From CAWBKV01 sp041946675 (GTDB lineage: Archaea > Halobacteriota > Methanosarcinia > Methanotrichales > Methanotrichaceae): a stretch of 64,000 nt of DNA. Of this stretch, positions 53,912 through 63,292 are shown piece after piece. Position numbers and translations under genes: made by a program. Location: contig JBHGAU010000001.1 in the NCBI GenBank assembly GCA_041946675.1, forward strand, positions 1 to 64,000. Direction: 5' to 3'. The notes beneath the pieces are model-generated. The model did no database searches. It saw only the letters and a program-made list of their open reading frames with translations, and was not told where the DNA came from. The stretch's first letter is position 1, and each line of letters starts with the position of its first letter.

Positions 53912-56900
53912 ATGGCTAAAGGTACCTCTAATCCGACGAAAGAATTTCCCTATGAGGCCTGGCTGTCAATACCAAAGATGGCCATAATATTACTAATATT
54001 TCAGATAACCCTCTTAGCACAAGCAGACCCAACTCAAGTGATCGCAGGCAAAACCTATACAATTAGCGGCCCTGCTGCCCCAAATGGCGAGATTTACAGC
54101 TATCATTGGATGATAACCGCTGGCACTCCACAAACATCTAGCGATGCATCCTTCCTATGGACATCGCCACAGATAAAAGAGACCACTCAAGCAACAATCA
54201 ACCTTACAGTAAGAAGCAATAAGGCAATATGCCCCGGCAAAAGCGAGCTTGACCTGCTAATCATTCCAGGCAGTCAGCCGAAAATATCCCTAAAAAAGGA
54301 TTGCATATTTACACCGCCTGTCAGAGTAGGCGATTTGATCACATACACTTACAACGTTACCAATAGCGGAGATGCCATATTAACCGATATCAATCTCACG
54401 GATATACATAATTGGGGGCCTGATTGCCGTCCAATCTATGCGATAGGTGATGATGGAGATGGTGTGCTTAATCCAGGAGAGACATGGCGATATGAATGCA
54501 AATATATCGTCCCTGATCCATCAGATTACCAGCAGCTGCATATAATGTCCGATAATTCTTCGGAAGGAGCGGTAACCCAAAGGCTGATCGAAATGAAGGG
54601 CTTCCTGGAGAGAAAGATGGATAGCCTAAAATACAAACGTCAGCGATTCAATACTAAACTGGCAAGATTAAACGTTGATCATAGGCTCTTAAATGGAAGT
54701 AACTTCACACTCTACAATTACACCAATCAAATTACAGGGGAGAGCTTAAGCCAGTGGCTAGATACTGACGGAAGAATCAGAAGGTCAGACTATTATGATC
54801 CAGTAACTCAGGCAATGCTGACTTCTGAGTACAATTCAGATGGAAATCCAAAATCGGACTCAATCCTGCTGCTGAGCATTAAAGAATACTTAAAGATAGA
54901 ATATGATATTTCTTCAAATATATATAAAAATTTTACAACGGGATATACGCGTTATACGATCATAGACTACAACACAGGCGACACGCTAATATTGTTGGTG
55001 CATTTTTCAGGCAAGATAGTTAGCAAGGAGTATAGAAAGACGCCGGGGTATAAGCCATATGAAGAGAAACTCTTCCTCAAAAATACTGCCTTAGTGACTG
55101 CAAAAGCCCCTGACGGCAACATAGTTTCCGATATGGATTCTTTCTCGCTTGAGATCTACAAAAAGCTTCCTGTTCTTCGTGGATTGAATATAATCAAGAA
55201 TGCTTCACGCAGCATTGTAAAAGCTGGGGGGACACTGACCTACACTATAAATTACAATAATACCGGCCATGTGACACAAACAAATGCAATAATTGATGAT
55301 TCCCTGGACGATAACGTTATATTTTTAAGTTCTAGCCCACAGCCTACAGGTAACTTGGGCGGAGGTCATTTCCAGTGGAAAGTGGGGGATTTGAAGATGG
55401 GAGCTAATGGGACGATATCGATAGATATAAGAGTGAGCGATAAAGCTCCCGATGGTAATATTTTCAATAATTGTAGAATTAGTTCAGGAAATCAAACAAA
55501 AAACGCAACCCTAAATACGAAGGTCGTCAGCTCCCTCTGGATTACAAAAAATGCAAACAGGACATCATACTCTCCTGGAGATAACGTGCTATATACAATA
55601 TCATATGGAAACCATGAAAATGAAACTGCGCATGATGTAATCATCACAGATATACTGCCCAAAGTGGAGTTAGTGAGCGTCTCTCCGTCCCCTACATCTA
55701 TAAATGGCAGCACCATAATATGGAAAATTGGAGATCTGCCGCCTTCAGAGGATGGAACAATTCAGGACAGAACAATCCAGATAATAGCCCATATCCCAGA
55801 GCGGCCTGATATGAAGTTCAACGAAGAGTCCTCTGTCAAAGGAGAGGGCTATGTCTACGTCAACAAAAAGCTCTCCACTGCTGAAGAGAATACCGCACTT
55901 ATAAATAGTGCGTATATAAGTGGATATTATAAAAAGGATTCGGACATAGTTTGGGATAATAAATCAGCATCAGTCACCATCCTAGGGCCCGCAGGCACTG
56001 AGCTTTCCACATCGGAGCATGGGAGCGGCTATTATAAGGAGGATGGAACCGCAAGCCTTCGGTCCAAGTATCACAGCATAACGCTGGATAAAGATATTAC
56101 TGTCCAGCATAATAATACCGCCTTTTCTCTTCCAGGGGGCAGAGATATTAAATATAATTCTCTCTGGTCAGATAGAACGGTTGCCAAGAATCATATCCTC
56201 AACGATGTGGTCTCCGAGGATTACCTTTATATGAATTCCATCGACAAGAAAAGCTCTTTCACTGTGGATATGAACCAGACAGTCTATCAGTCCGAGTCCG
56301 ATTTTAGCGGCGGCATCGCACAAATCCAGTACGAGAAGCATTATGCGAATAGTCCGATCACAACCGCGGAGATAAATGAGAATTATCATGGAAGCTTCAA
56401 AGTGCTTGAATCAGTGGACTCTTATGGCGAGAGCACCAGATATAAGAAATCTGCTAAAGGAAGCGGTTTTGTTTCATCCGATAAAAGGCCGGGTCCGCTT
56501 CAGAGATCATACGAATATGGAAGCGGCTACTACAATTCAGAAGAGGCTTCACAGCTCGACTTAGTGACTAAGAGCTCGAAGATGGCCTATGCACCTGAAA
56601 ACCTCACTGCCGGAAGCGTAAATGTCAGCTACGCATCGCTGTGGTCGGAGGGATTAAACACAAAAGACCCGGGCCTCAAGCTCATATTAAGCGAGAAGAT
56701 CGGATTCGCCTCATATATCAATAAAGATGCGTGGATGGATAAATCCACCTTGTCCTTCATGAGCGAGTTCAACGGCTCGATGGATATAAGGGCGGTGACG
56801 CGTCCATTGGAAATAAAAACAAGGGAGGTCGACCAGAGCTTTGTAGGCAACTATACAATAAATACGGCCATAAGCAGCTACGTAAATCCCAAGTATCTCT

Positions 56901-57475
56901 ATCCGCATGTGAGCATCAGCAAGGAGGCGATCAAGGAGGATGAGAGCACAATTCTGTTCCTTATCAATGTGACAAACGATGGCAACGGCATCCTGGGGCC
57001 CCTCTATGTCACAGACCGTATGCCGGATGGGCTGATCTTTATGAACTCCAGCCTGCGACCTGAAACCAACGGCCAGTTCATCAATTGGACAATACCGTCT
57101 CTTGATATAAGCAGAATGCTGACCATAAAGCTGAGGGCCAAATTTGAGAACGATCTCAATCCATACACAAATATCGTCAAGGTAACTGCAGAGTATAACG
57201 GACATATCCTGACAGCTTCAAACTCGACATCATTTACGCCAAACTATCTGCCCTGCTGCATAGTATCAGGATCCTATCCAAAGGAGCTGTCTTACCTGGC
57301 AAAAGTCTTTGATGTCTCTTTAGTTAAGGGAGAGTGGGGAGATTGGAAGCCATCTCCATGCTTTAATATGACCCTTGAGGCCCCGGATTGCCTAAAAGAG
57401 ATAAACGAGTATTATAATGATCTGGATAGCAGCGAATCCGAATGCTGTCCCATCTCATCATATGATGTTCCTTAA
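53912..57475 (+). CDS. Large secreted surface protein with DUF11 repeats
   Basis: A 1187-residue exported protein. The hydrophobic signal (MAIILLIFQITLLAQA) follows a 20-residue polar start. An Ig-like domain (YSYHWMITAG) is followed by DUF11/CARDB-like repeats at about 140-230, 440-535, 545-640 and 1010-1095 (e.g. KNASRSIVKAGGTLTYTI, KNANRTSYSPGDNVLYTI). Between 690 and 1000 lies a region with recurring GSGYYKEDG / GSGYYNSEE motifs. Many N-X-S/T sequons. The C-terminus has a Cys pair (CC...CC) and no membrane anchor. It is likely a sheath or adhesion glycoprotein. ATG 53912 preferred over GTG 53906. Confidence 0.85.
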   Translation: MAKGTSNPTKEFPYEAWLSIPKMAIILLIFQITLLAQADPTQVIAGKTYTISGPAAPNGEIYSYHWMITAGTPQTSSDASFLWTSPQIKETTQATINLTVRSNKAICPGKSELDLLIIPGSQPKISLKKDCIFTPPVRVGDLITYTYNVTNSGDAILTDINLTDIHNWGPDCRPIYAIGDDGDGVLNPGETWRYECKYIVPDPSDYQQLHIMSDNSSEGAVTQRLIEMKGFLERKMDSLKYKRQRFNTKLARLNVDHRLLNGSNFTLYNYTNQITGESLSQWLDTDGRIRRSDYYDPVTQAMLTSEYNSDGNPKSDSILLLSIKEYLKIEYDISSNIYKNFTTGYTRYTIIDYNTGDTLILLVHFSGKIVSKEYRKTPGYKPYEEKLFLKNTALVTAKAPDGNIVSDMDSFSLEIYKKLPVLRGLNIIKNASRSIVKAGGTLTYTINYNNTGHVTQTNAIIDDSLDDNVIFLSSSPQPTGNLGGGHFQWKVGDLKMGANGTISIDIRVSDKAPDGNIFNNCRISSGNQTKNATLNTKVVSSLWITKNANRTSYSPGDNVLYTISYGNHENETAHDVIITDILPKVELVSVSPSPTSINGSTIIWKIGDLPPSEDGTIQDRTIQIIAHIPERPDMKFNEESSVKGEGYVYVNKKLSTAEENTALINSAYISGYYKKDSDIVWDNKSASVTILGPAGTELSTSEHGSGYYKEDGTASLRSKYHSITLDKDITVQHNNTAFSLPGGRDIKYNSLWSDRTVAKNHILNDVVSEDYLYMNSIDKKSSFTVDMNQTVYQSESDFSGGIAQIQYEKHYANSPITTAEINENYHGSFKVLESVDSYGESTRYKKSAKGSGFVSSDKRPGPLQRSYEYGSGYYNSEEASQLDLVTKSSKMAYAPENLTAGSVNVSYASLWSEGLNTKDPGLKLILSEKIGFASYINKDAWMDKSTLSFMSEFNGSMDIRAVTRPLEIKTREVDQSFVGNYTINTAISSYVNPKYLYPHVSISKEAIKEDESTILFLINVTNDGNGILGPLYVTDRMPDGLIFMNSSLRPETNGQFINWTIPSLDISRMLTIKLRAKFENDLNPYTNIVKVTAEYNGHILTASNSTSFTPNYLPCCIVSGSYPKELSYLAKVFDVSLVKGEWGDWKPSPCFNMTLEAPDCLKEINEYYNDLDSSESECCPISSYDVP

Positions 57476-57510
57476 GGCTGAACAAAGGCAAAAAAGCCGA
57501 AGAGGGATTA

Positions 57511-58674
57511 TCACAAAGTGCCCCCTGAAAGCGATTTAAGATCCTTCTTGAGGTTATCGGATATCTTCGCCCCATCCAGCTTCGATTTGGCAAGCGAGTA
57601 AAGGGTGAACTGATCGTACTTAATCCTTTCAAGGTTGGCGCCGCTTAGATCAACCCCTGTCATCTCAACTCGATCCAGGGTTACATCCCTGAAATCGACA
57701 CCGGACATATTGGCATTGGTCAGGAATACATCGGCCAGATTTGAATTCCTAAGCGATGCCCCCTTCATGCTCACCCCCCTCATATCGAGCTCACGCAGGT
57801 TAACCCTGTTAAGTTTCGCTTTATTCAGTATTGATCCAATTAGCCGGATCGAACTCATATCAGCGTCGGAAAAATCGACTCCCGTAAGGTTTGCCCGGGT
57901 TAAATCAGCGTAAGGCAGCCTGGCAGAGTTCAGGCTGGCACCCGCCATATTGGCCTCAGTCATATCGGCATAGGCAAAATTGGCCCAGTTCATGTTGGCC
58001 TCTGTCAAATCTGCCCTCATCAAATAGGCGCGAGTAAAATCCGCATCGTTCAGATCCGAACCGCTCAGGTTGGTGCTGTAAAGCTCCGCTCTGGAGAACT
58101 GACCACTGGATAGATAGCCTTCGCTTATGTCCGCCCAACTTAAATGAGCCCCAATCAAATTTGCACTAACCAGATATATGCCCCTTAGCTTGGCACCGCT
58201 CAGATCAGTTCTGAATAGTCTGGCATCGGTCATATTCGAGCCAGTGAGATCGCAATCTGAAAGATCTGCCTCAGTAAGATCTGCCTTCACCAAACAGGCA
58301 TCATTCAGCCTGGATTTCGACATATGGGCCCATCTTAAGGTAGACTCTGAAAAGTCCGAATTGTTCAAATCTGCATCATCCAGGACGGCCTCGGTTAGAT
58401 CGGCTTTCACAAACCTGGCATACTCCATGTAGGAATTGGTCAGCCAGGCGGATCGCAAATAGGTGCCATTGAAATTTGTGCCTTTCAAATTGGCATCCTG
58501 TATATTAGATTGATTTAAATTTTTATTACTCAGATTCATACCACTGAGGTTCATATTGCTTAGGTTTGCGCGATCCGTTATCTTGCTGCTGAGATCTATC
58601 GGCTCCACAGCCATGATACAGCTAGTTGCAATCAGTACACATACCAGAAGCTGTATCAGCAATTTAGCCTTCAT
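57511..58674 (-). CDS. Exported pentapeptide-repeat protein
   Basis: A 387-residue protein. The signal (LLIQLLVCVLIATSCIMA) is followed by about 330 residues of A(D/N)LxxA pentapeptides (ADLTEADLSDCDLTGSNM, ANMNWANFAYADMTEANM), predicted to form one long right-handed beta helix. No membrane domain follows, unlike the protein at 23635. GGAGGAC precedes ATG 58674. It faces the DUF11 gene tail to tail. Role unknown; surface scaffold or shield is a guess. Confidence 0.88.
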   Translation of the reverse strand: MKAKLLIQLLVCVLIATSCIMAVEPIDLSSKITDRANLSNMNLSGMNLSNKNLNQSNIQDANLKGTNFNGTYLRSAWLTNSYMEYARFVKADLTEAVLDDADLNNSDFSESTLRWAHMSKSRLNDACLVKADLTEADLSDCDLTGSNMTDARLFRTDLSGAKLRGIYLVSANLIGAHLSWADISEGYLSSGQFSRAELYSTNLSGSDLNDADFTRAYLMRADLTEANMNWANFAYADMTEANMAGASLNSARLPYADLTRANLTGVDFSDADMSSIRLIGSILNKAKLNRVNLRELDMRGVSMKGASLRNSNLADVFLTNANMSGVDFRDVTLDRVEMTGVDLSGANLERIKYDQFTLYSLAKSKLDGAKISDNLKKDLKSLSGGTL

Positions 58675-58805
58675 CCGTCCTCCATCCTACACCGGGTTTG
58701 AATCCATTTAAGGTGGCTCTGTAACCAATAGCCTTCAATAGAAGGTTAATTGAATAAGTCATATTTAACCTTCTCCAATTTTGTTGTACCTGTATGCTTC
58801 AGAAT

Positions 58806-59471
58806 TCAGGCCACCTTCCATTTGGGATTAATTGAGTCGAGGTATCTAAAGTCAACAAAACTATAAGGCGCTTTATAATAATAACCGTCCATCATAGTGC
58901 CATAATAGCTGTCCACCGCCAGCCAGGTATCTGGATGAGCTTTATCCTCTACAGCCACCCATAAGTGCCCCTGAGAATTGAACCCGTTTGGATCATAAAG
59001 ATATTCTGTGTTATACCCAAAACTCTTGTAGAGATCATTAAGCATCTGAGAACCATCATAGCACATTCCCAAGGGCGATACAGGGAATATCGTGCACTTG
59101 TTTATTGCCTTTACAAAATCCAAGTCACTGGTCCTATTGTAGATCACATTGGACTTTACTGCGTCGACAGGTATCACCTGTACAAGCCCCGATTGGTTCT
59201 TTGGAGGATTCATCCATATATCCGCGATCTTTGGTGCTGCACCATTGGGGGTCAGATAAACCTCCTTTCCGCTTGCCAGCTTAACTGTTACATAAGACTC
59301 GTTTGGCTTTGCATTGTATCCCTGAGTCGCCAGGAAGAATGCCAGATCCTTCGTTGTGATGCCAATATCCTCGTAGCTGGATAGAAGCAGCCAAAGATCA
59401 TTCTCTTCACCCGCGTGAGAACAATCAATGAGCAGGATGATGCAAACAGCTATCATGCCAAATAATCGCAT
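58806..59471 (-). CDS. Secreted transglutaminase-like protein
   Basis: A 221-residue exported protein with signal (FGMIAVCIILLIDCSHA). The C-terminal half carries GMCYDGSQMLNDLYKSFGY, GHLWVAVEDKAH and TWLAVDSYYG, the Cys-His-Asp order of transglutaminase-like folds. The same blocks in the same order occur in the protein at 19925-20551. The N-terminal half (YVTVKLASGKEVYLTPNG) is a separate small domain. The start at ATG 59471 is chosen for GGGGGTGGA upstream; the frame is open to 59507. Confidence 0.75.
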   Translation of the reverse strand: MRLFGMIAVCIILLIDCSHAGEENDLWLLLSSYEDIGITTKDLAFFLATQGYNAKPNESYVTVKLASGKEVYLTPNGAAPKIADIWMNPPKNQSGLVQVIPVDAVKSNVIYNRTSDLDFVKAINKCTIFPVSPLGMCYDGSQMLNDLYKSFGYNTEYLYDPNGFNSQGHLWVAVEDKAHPDTWLAVDSYYGTMMDGYYYKAPYSFVDFRYLDSINPKWKVA

Positions 59472-59630
59472 TCCACCCCCAGCGCTGAGTTTCGTTATAG
59501 ACTCCAACTATAATAGCCTTATGGAGAATTAAGGCAAGTATATGGAATGCTAAGTGAGAGATAACCTCTATGTTTTGACCTTATTTCGCAGTTTCGCAGG
59601 CAAACCGGCATACAAACGCGTTAAAAATAA

Positions 59631-60554
59631 TTATGCCTGATCTGCCCTTGCCTGCTCCTTTCTTCTGCCCTCAAACTCCTGCTGAACATCGCACCCGAGC
59701 CTGCCGATTGCGTCCGAGCGGCACTGGCGGCAGTGTCTCATCTGTTTTATTATCTTTCCCAGCTCGTCCTGAATCTTCCTCTTCTCCTCAGGCGAGGGGG
59801 GCTTGATGTTGGCGAACTTATACTGTGGTATGAGAGGCATGACGTTGTGAATGAAGACTCCCATCTCTTTGATCTTGCGAGCAATATCGAAGACATGCTT
59901 ATCGTTAATCCCTGGAATAAGCACAGTGTTTACCTTCACAATCTTCTTCAGCTTGAGCGCTTCAGCTATTCCCTTCAGCTGTTGATCGCGCAAGATGGTT
60001 GCCGCCTCGAGGCCCTCATAACGCTTCCCTTTATAGACCACATAGTCGTATATTTGCTGACCTATCTGAGGGTCTATTGCATTCATAGTTACTGTTATAT
60101 TGCATACGCCAAGCTTATCCAGCTCCTTGATCTTATCCGGCAAAAGCAGACCATTGGTGCTGATGCAGAGAATTAGATTCGGATACTTCTGTCCGACAAG
60201 GCGCAGAGTCTCAAATGTCTCCTCATTTGCCAGAGGCTCGCCTGGACCGGCTACAGCCACGACCTTGATGTAGTGGTATTTCGCAAGAACATCATCTACC
60301 CGGACCAGCGCCTCCTGAGGGGTAAGCACCCTGGAAGTCACTCCAGGCCTTGACTCATTTACGCAATCAAAATCCCTGACACAGTACTTACACTGAATAT
60401 TGCACTTCGGCGCAACGGGCAGGTGCATTCTGCCGAATGCATGGCATGCCTGCTCGCTGAAACAGGGGTGCTCCTTTATCCTCCTTAGCTGGTCGGGATC
60501 ATAAGGGACCTCCCTTCCGCCCACGTTAGCAACGGGAAACGTCTCTTCGCTCAT
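59631..60554 (-). CDS. nifB: NifB-type radical SAM protein
   Basis: A 307-residue short archaeal NifB (no NifX domain). Signature HPCFSEQACHAFGRMHLPVA is followed by the radical SAM CNIQCKYC and DCVNESRPGVTS, then AGPGEPLAN and a C-terminal CRQCRSDAIGRLGCD. It assembles the NifB-co (L-cluster) precursor of nitrogenase cofactor from two [4Fe-4S] units and SAM. The ATG 60554 is chosen for GGAG seven bases upstream. No nifHDK genes are in this window. Short NifB proteins from this genus have been studied structurally. Confidence 0.92.
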   Translation of the reverse strand: MSEETFPVANVGGREVPYDPDQLRRIKEHPCFSEQACHAFGRMHLPVAPKCNIQCKYCVRDFDCVNESRPGVTSRVLTPQEALVRVDDVLAKYHYIKVVAVAGPGEPLANEETFETLRLVGQKYPNLILCISTNGLLLPDKIKELDKLGVCNITVTMNAIDPQIGQQIYDYVVYKGKRYEGLEAATILRDQQLKGIAEALKLKKIVKVNTVLIPGINDKHVFDIARKIKEMGVFIHNVMPLIPQYKFANIKPPSPEEKRKIQDELGKIIKQMRHCRQCRSDAIGRLGCDVQQEFEGRRKEQARADQA

Positions 60555-60654
60555 ACTAGGACTCCGCTGGCCTATGTTATGATGAAGGATACCTAAAAAG
60601 ATTTGCATTCAAGCGGCGCAAAGATACTTATCATATGTTGTCAAACATCATATT

Positions 60655-60951
60655 ATGCCTGAGAAGGATAAGTTTGTAATCTGGCCTATATATTTCGATT
60701 CCACAAGAAGCCGCAGCGAAGGCAGAGCTGTGTCAGCCGGCGATGCAGTCAGCAACCCCACCATCGATGATATTATAACCGCCGCATTGAAGGCTGGCCT
60801 GAAGCCTGAGATTGAGCGCGAGAAGCGCCATCCGAAAATGTGGTATGAGAGCGCCGGAAGAATCCTTCTGCCTAAAAAGGGTCCTAAATCCGCTGTCCTA
60901 AAGAGGATTGCCGGATCATTGAAGCTGAAGAAAAAGAAGGGCGGAAAATGA
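60655..60951 (+). CDS. srp19: Signal recognition particle protein SRP19
   Basis: A 98-residue RNA-binding protein: FVIWPIYFDSTRSRSEGR, AVSNPTIDDI, then HPKMWYESAGRILLP and a Lys-rich tail. It binds SRP RNA and prepares it for SRP54. A perfect inverted repeat ATGTT-4-AACAT at 60635-60648 lies between it and divergent nifB and might be an operator. Its stop overlaps the next start (ATGA). Confidence 0.95.
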   Translation: MPEKDKFVIWPIYFDSTRSRSEGRAVSAGDAVSNPTIDDIITAALKAGLKPEIEREKRHPKMWYESAGRILLPKKGPKSAVLKRIAGSLKLKKKKGGK

Positions 60952-61580
60952 TCGATCTTCATACTCACACGATATTCAGCGATGGCGAGCTGATTCCAAG
61001 CGAGCTTGTTCGCCGGGCTGCTGTATTAGGTTATATTGCAATAGGCCTCACAGATCATGTAGATTTCACCAATATCGAACACGTGCTTTCCAGCATCCTT
61101 AAGGCCAAATATCTGGAAGATTTATTGAAGATCGAAATCCTGTGCGGAGTTGAAATCACCCATGTCCCGCCGGAGAAGATAGGGGATCTGGCATCGCTTG
61201 CAAGGAGGCTGGGGGCTGAAATAATAGTAGTACATGGCGAGACGCCCGTTGAGCCCGTCATGCCAGGCACGAACAGAGCGGCAATCGAAGCGTGTGTCGA
61301 TATTCTGGCCCATCCGGGATTTCTCACAATCGGTGAAGCTGAATTCGCCCGCGAGAATAATGTATGCCTGGAGATTACATCCCGGCTTGGCCACAACATC
61401 ACAAATGGCCATGTGGCCCGCAAAGCATTGGATGCGAAGGCAAAGATTGTCATAGATACAGACACGCACAGCCCTGACGATCTCATAGACTTCAAGCGTG
61501 CAGTAGAAATTGGAGTGGGAGCCGGACTGACTTACGATCAGGCAAGGGATATAGTTAAAAATCATGCAATTGTGAAATAG
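60948..61580 (+). CDS. PHP-domain phosphoesterase (histidinol-phosphatase-like)
   Basis: A 210-residue metal-dependent hydrolase with the PHP opening DLHTHTIFSDGEL, GLTDHVDF, the ligands in CGVEITHVPP, VVHGET and AHPGFL, and DTDTHSP near the C-terminus. This archaeal group is annotated as histidinol phosphatase-like, but the substrate is uncertain. It overlaps srp19 by four bases, so it is translationally coupled to it. Confidence 0.88.
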   Translation: MIDLHTHTIFSDGELIPSELVRRAAVLGYIAIGLTDHVDFTNIEHVLSSILKAKYLEDLLKIEILCGVEITHVPPEKIGDLASLARRLGAEIIVVHGETPVEPVMPGTNRAAIEACVDILAHPGFLTIGEAEFARENNVCLEITSRLGHNITNGHVARKALDAKAKIVIDTDTHSPDDLIDFKRAVEIGVGAGLTYDQARDIVKNHAIVK

Positions 61581-61627
61581 GATTTCAGTCAGATAAGTTC
61601 CAATCAGGGGTTGAATAGATAGACATA

Positions 61628-62008
61628 GTGGCAATTGATATATCGGGCAGACACTCGGTGAACGGCAGATACCAGATGGTTTGCGCTGCAATATCCCTAA
61701 GAGTTTCGCCTGAATGTATTGAAAAGATCTATTCTGTAAGGCTGGTCCCGAGCGTTACTACTTCCATCGACTTGAATACCATTATTGACCTGATCTCGAC
61801 TGCTGTTTTGAGATTGCCTGGAATCGTACTGGCAGAGCCCGGGGATCTCTATAACCAGGATGCATGGAGGATCAGCAGTATCCTTGGCCGTGAGTTCAAG
61901 TATCCCGAAACGCTCGCTGAGCGCACATCGATTGAGCTGGCGCATCATACCTCAGTGGCGGGACGAAAGCTTATCACCGATGGGCGAGAGGATTACAATA
62001 ATGGATAG
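61628..62008 (+). CDS. DUF2209 family protein
   Basis: A 126-residue protein with AIDISGRHSVNGRYQMVCAA at the N-terminus, the hallmark of archaeal DUF2209, which has an RNase H-like look (acidic residue in the first strand, D4). Further blocks: GIVLAEPGDLYNQDAWRI and GREFKYPETLAERTSIELAH. Start at 61628 (GTG or similar after AGATAGACATA). It overlaps the start of hflX by eight bases. A function in nucleic acid metabolism is only a guess. Confidence 0.8.
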   Translation: MAIDISGRHSVNGRYQMVCAAISLRVSPECIEKIYSVRLVPSVTTSIDLNTIIDLISTAVLRLPGIVLAEPGDLYNQDAWRISSILGREFKYPETLAERTSIELAHHTSVAGRKLITDGREDYNNG

Positions 62009-63290
62009 CAGTTTCAGCAAAACAACTAATGATCACAATACTCATGATATTCATAATACTGCAGTCTTGCTGCTGCGCGAGGGCCCTAACCAAACTGCTG
62101 ACCCTTACAAGATGGAGGAGCTGCAGCGGCTTGCTGGCGCTGCAGGTTATGACGTTCTGGCGGAGATAGTCCAAAGAAGAGGCCGCGATCACAGGTTCCA
62201 GGTTGGAAAGGGAAAGATAGAGGAGGCCCTTGCCTATAATCCTGATAAGCTCATATTTTATAACCCTCTCAGCCCTATCCAGGTTTTCAATATCAGAAGC
62301 GAGTTCAGGGCTCAGGTCATCGATAGGTTCAATTTGATACTCGAGATTTTTGCATCTCGTGCGTCTACGCGTGAGGCAAAGCTGCAGGTTGAGCTTGCAA
62401 AGTTAAGCTACGATGCGCCGCATGTTCGAAATGCGCTATCATTGAAGAAGCTCGGCGAGCAGCCCGGCTTCAGGGGTGCAGGTGCCTATGAGGAGTCGAT
62501 GTACCGCGATATTCGCGGACGAATTGCCAAGATCAGGGCGACACTACAGAATGTGGAGGAGATGGGCGAGGATAGAAGACAGCGCAGACGTGAGCTGGGC
62601 TTCGATCTTGTGGCACTGGCAGGCTATACGAATGTGGGCAAGAGCACTCTTTTAAACGCCCTTACAAATGCCAATGTGGAGGCCAAAGATCAGCCGTTCA
62701 CAACTCTTTCTCCAACGACACGTGCAGCCGAGATGAAGGAAAGGAAGGTGCTTCTGACTGATACAGTGGGCTTCATAGACGATCTGCCCCACTTCCTGAT
62801 AAAGGCATTCAAGTCCACGCTTTCGGAGATATCGGAAGCAGACCTCATACTTCTAGTGGCAGATGCAAGCGATCCTCCGGAGATACTGAGGCGGAAGCTG
62901 GTAGCTTCCCATAAAGCCCTGTGGGATTGCAATGCATCGGCGCCGATAATCACAGTCCTGAATAAGATCGATCGGCTTAGCCTGGACGGGATTCAGGCAA
63001 GGCTTGAGATAATAAAGGATCTAGCACCAAATCCGATACAGGCATCTGCTCAAGCCGGTCTTGGATTGCCAGAGCTGATGGATCATATCAATCGCAAGCT
63101 TGCTCCGCTGAAGGAAATACAGATCAAGCTGCCATATACTTCCGAGGGATTAAGCGAGCTCTCCAAGCTTTATGATGCCGCCGGGCACATCCAGGTCAGC
63201 TATGAGGATGAGGTGGTTGTCAGATTAAAGGTACGAGAGGATACTATAGCGAAGGCAATAGTATCCAGGGAGAGAAAATTCAGCGATTGA
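62001..63290 (+). CDS. hflX: HflX-type GTPase
   Basis: A 429-residue GTPase. The N-terminal HflX domain (to about 185, GRDHRFQVGKGKIEEA, NLILEIFASRA) precedes a G domain with GYTNVGKST (P-loop), TTLSPTTRA (switch 1), DTVGFIDDLP (G3) and NKID (G4). It binds the ribosome and may rescue or split stalled ribosomes. The start at ATG 62001 is chosen for GAGAGG upstream; the frame is open back to 61860 inside DUF2209. Confidence 0.93.
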   Translation: MDSSFSKTTNDHNTHDIHNTAVLLLREGPNQTADPYKMEELQRLAGAAGYDVLAEIVQRRGRDHRFQVGKGKIEEALAYNPDKLIFYNPLSPIQVFNIRSEFRAQVIDRFNLILEIFASRASTREAKLQVELAKLSYDAPHVRNALSLKKLGEQPGFRGAGAYEESMYRDIRGRIAKIRATLQNVEEMGEDRRQRRRELGFDLVALAGYTNVGKSTLLNALTNANVEAKDQPFTTLSPTTRAAEMKERKVLLTDTVGFIDDLPHFLIKAFKSTLSEISEADLILLVADASDPPEILRRKLVASHKALWDCNASAPIITVLNKIDRLSLDGIQARLEIIKDLAPNPIQASAQAGLGLPELMDHINRKLAPLKEIQIKLPYTSEGLSELSKLYDAAGHIQVSYEDEVVVRLKVREDTIAKAIVSRERKFSD

Positions 63291-63292
63291 AT

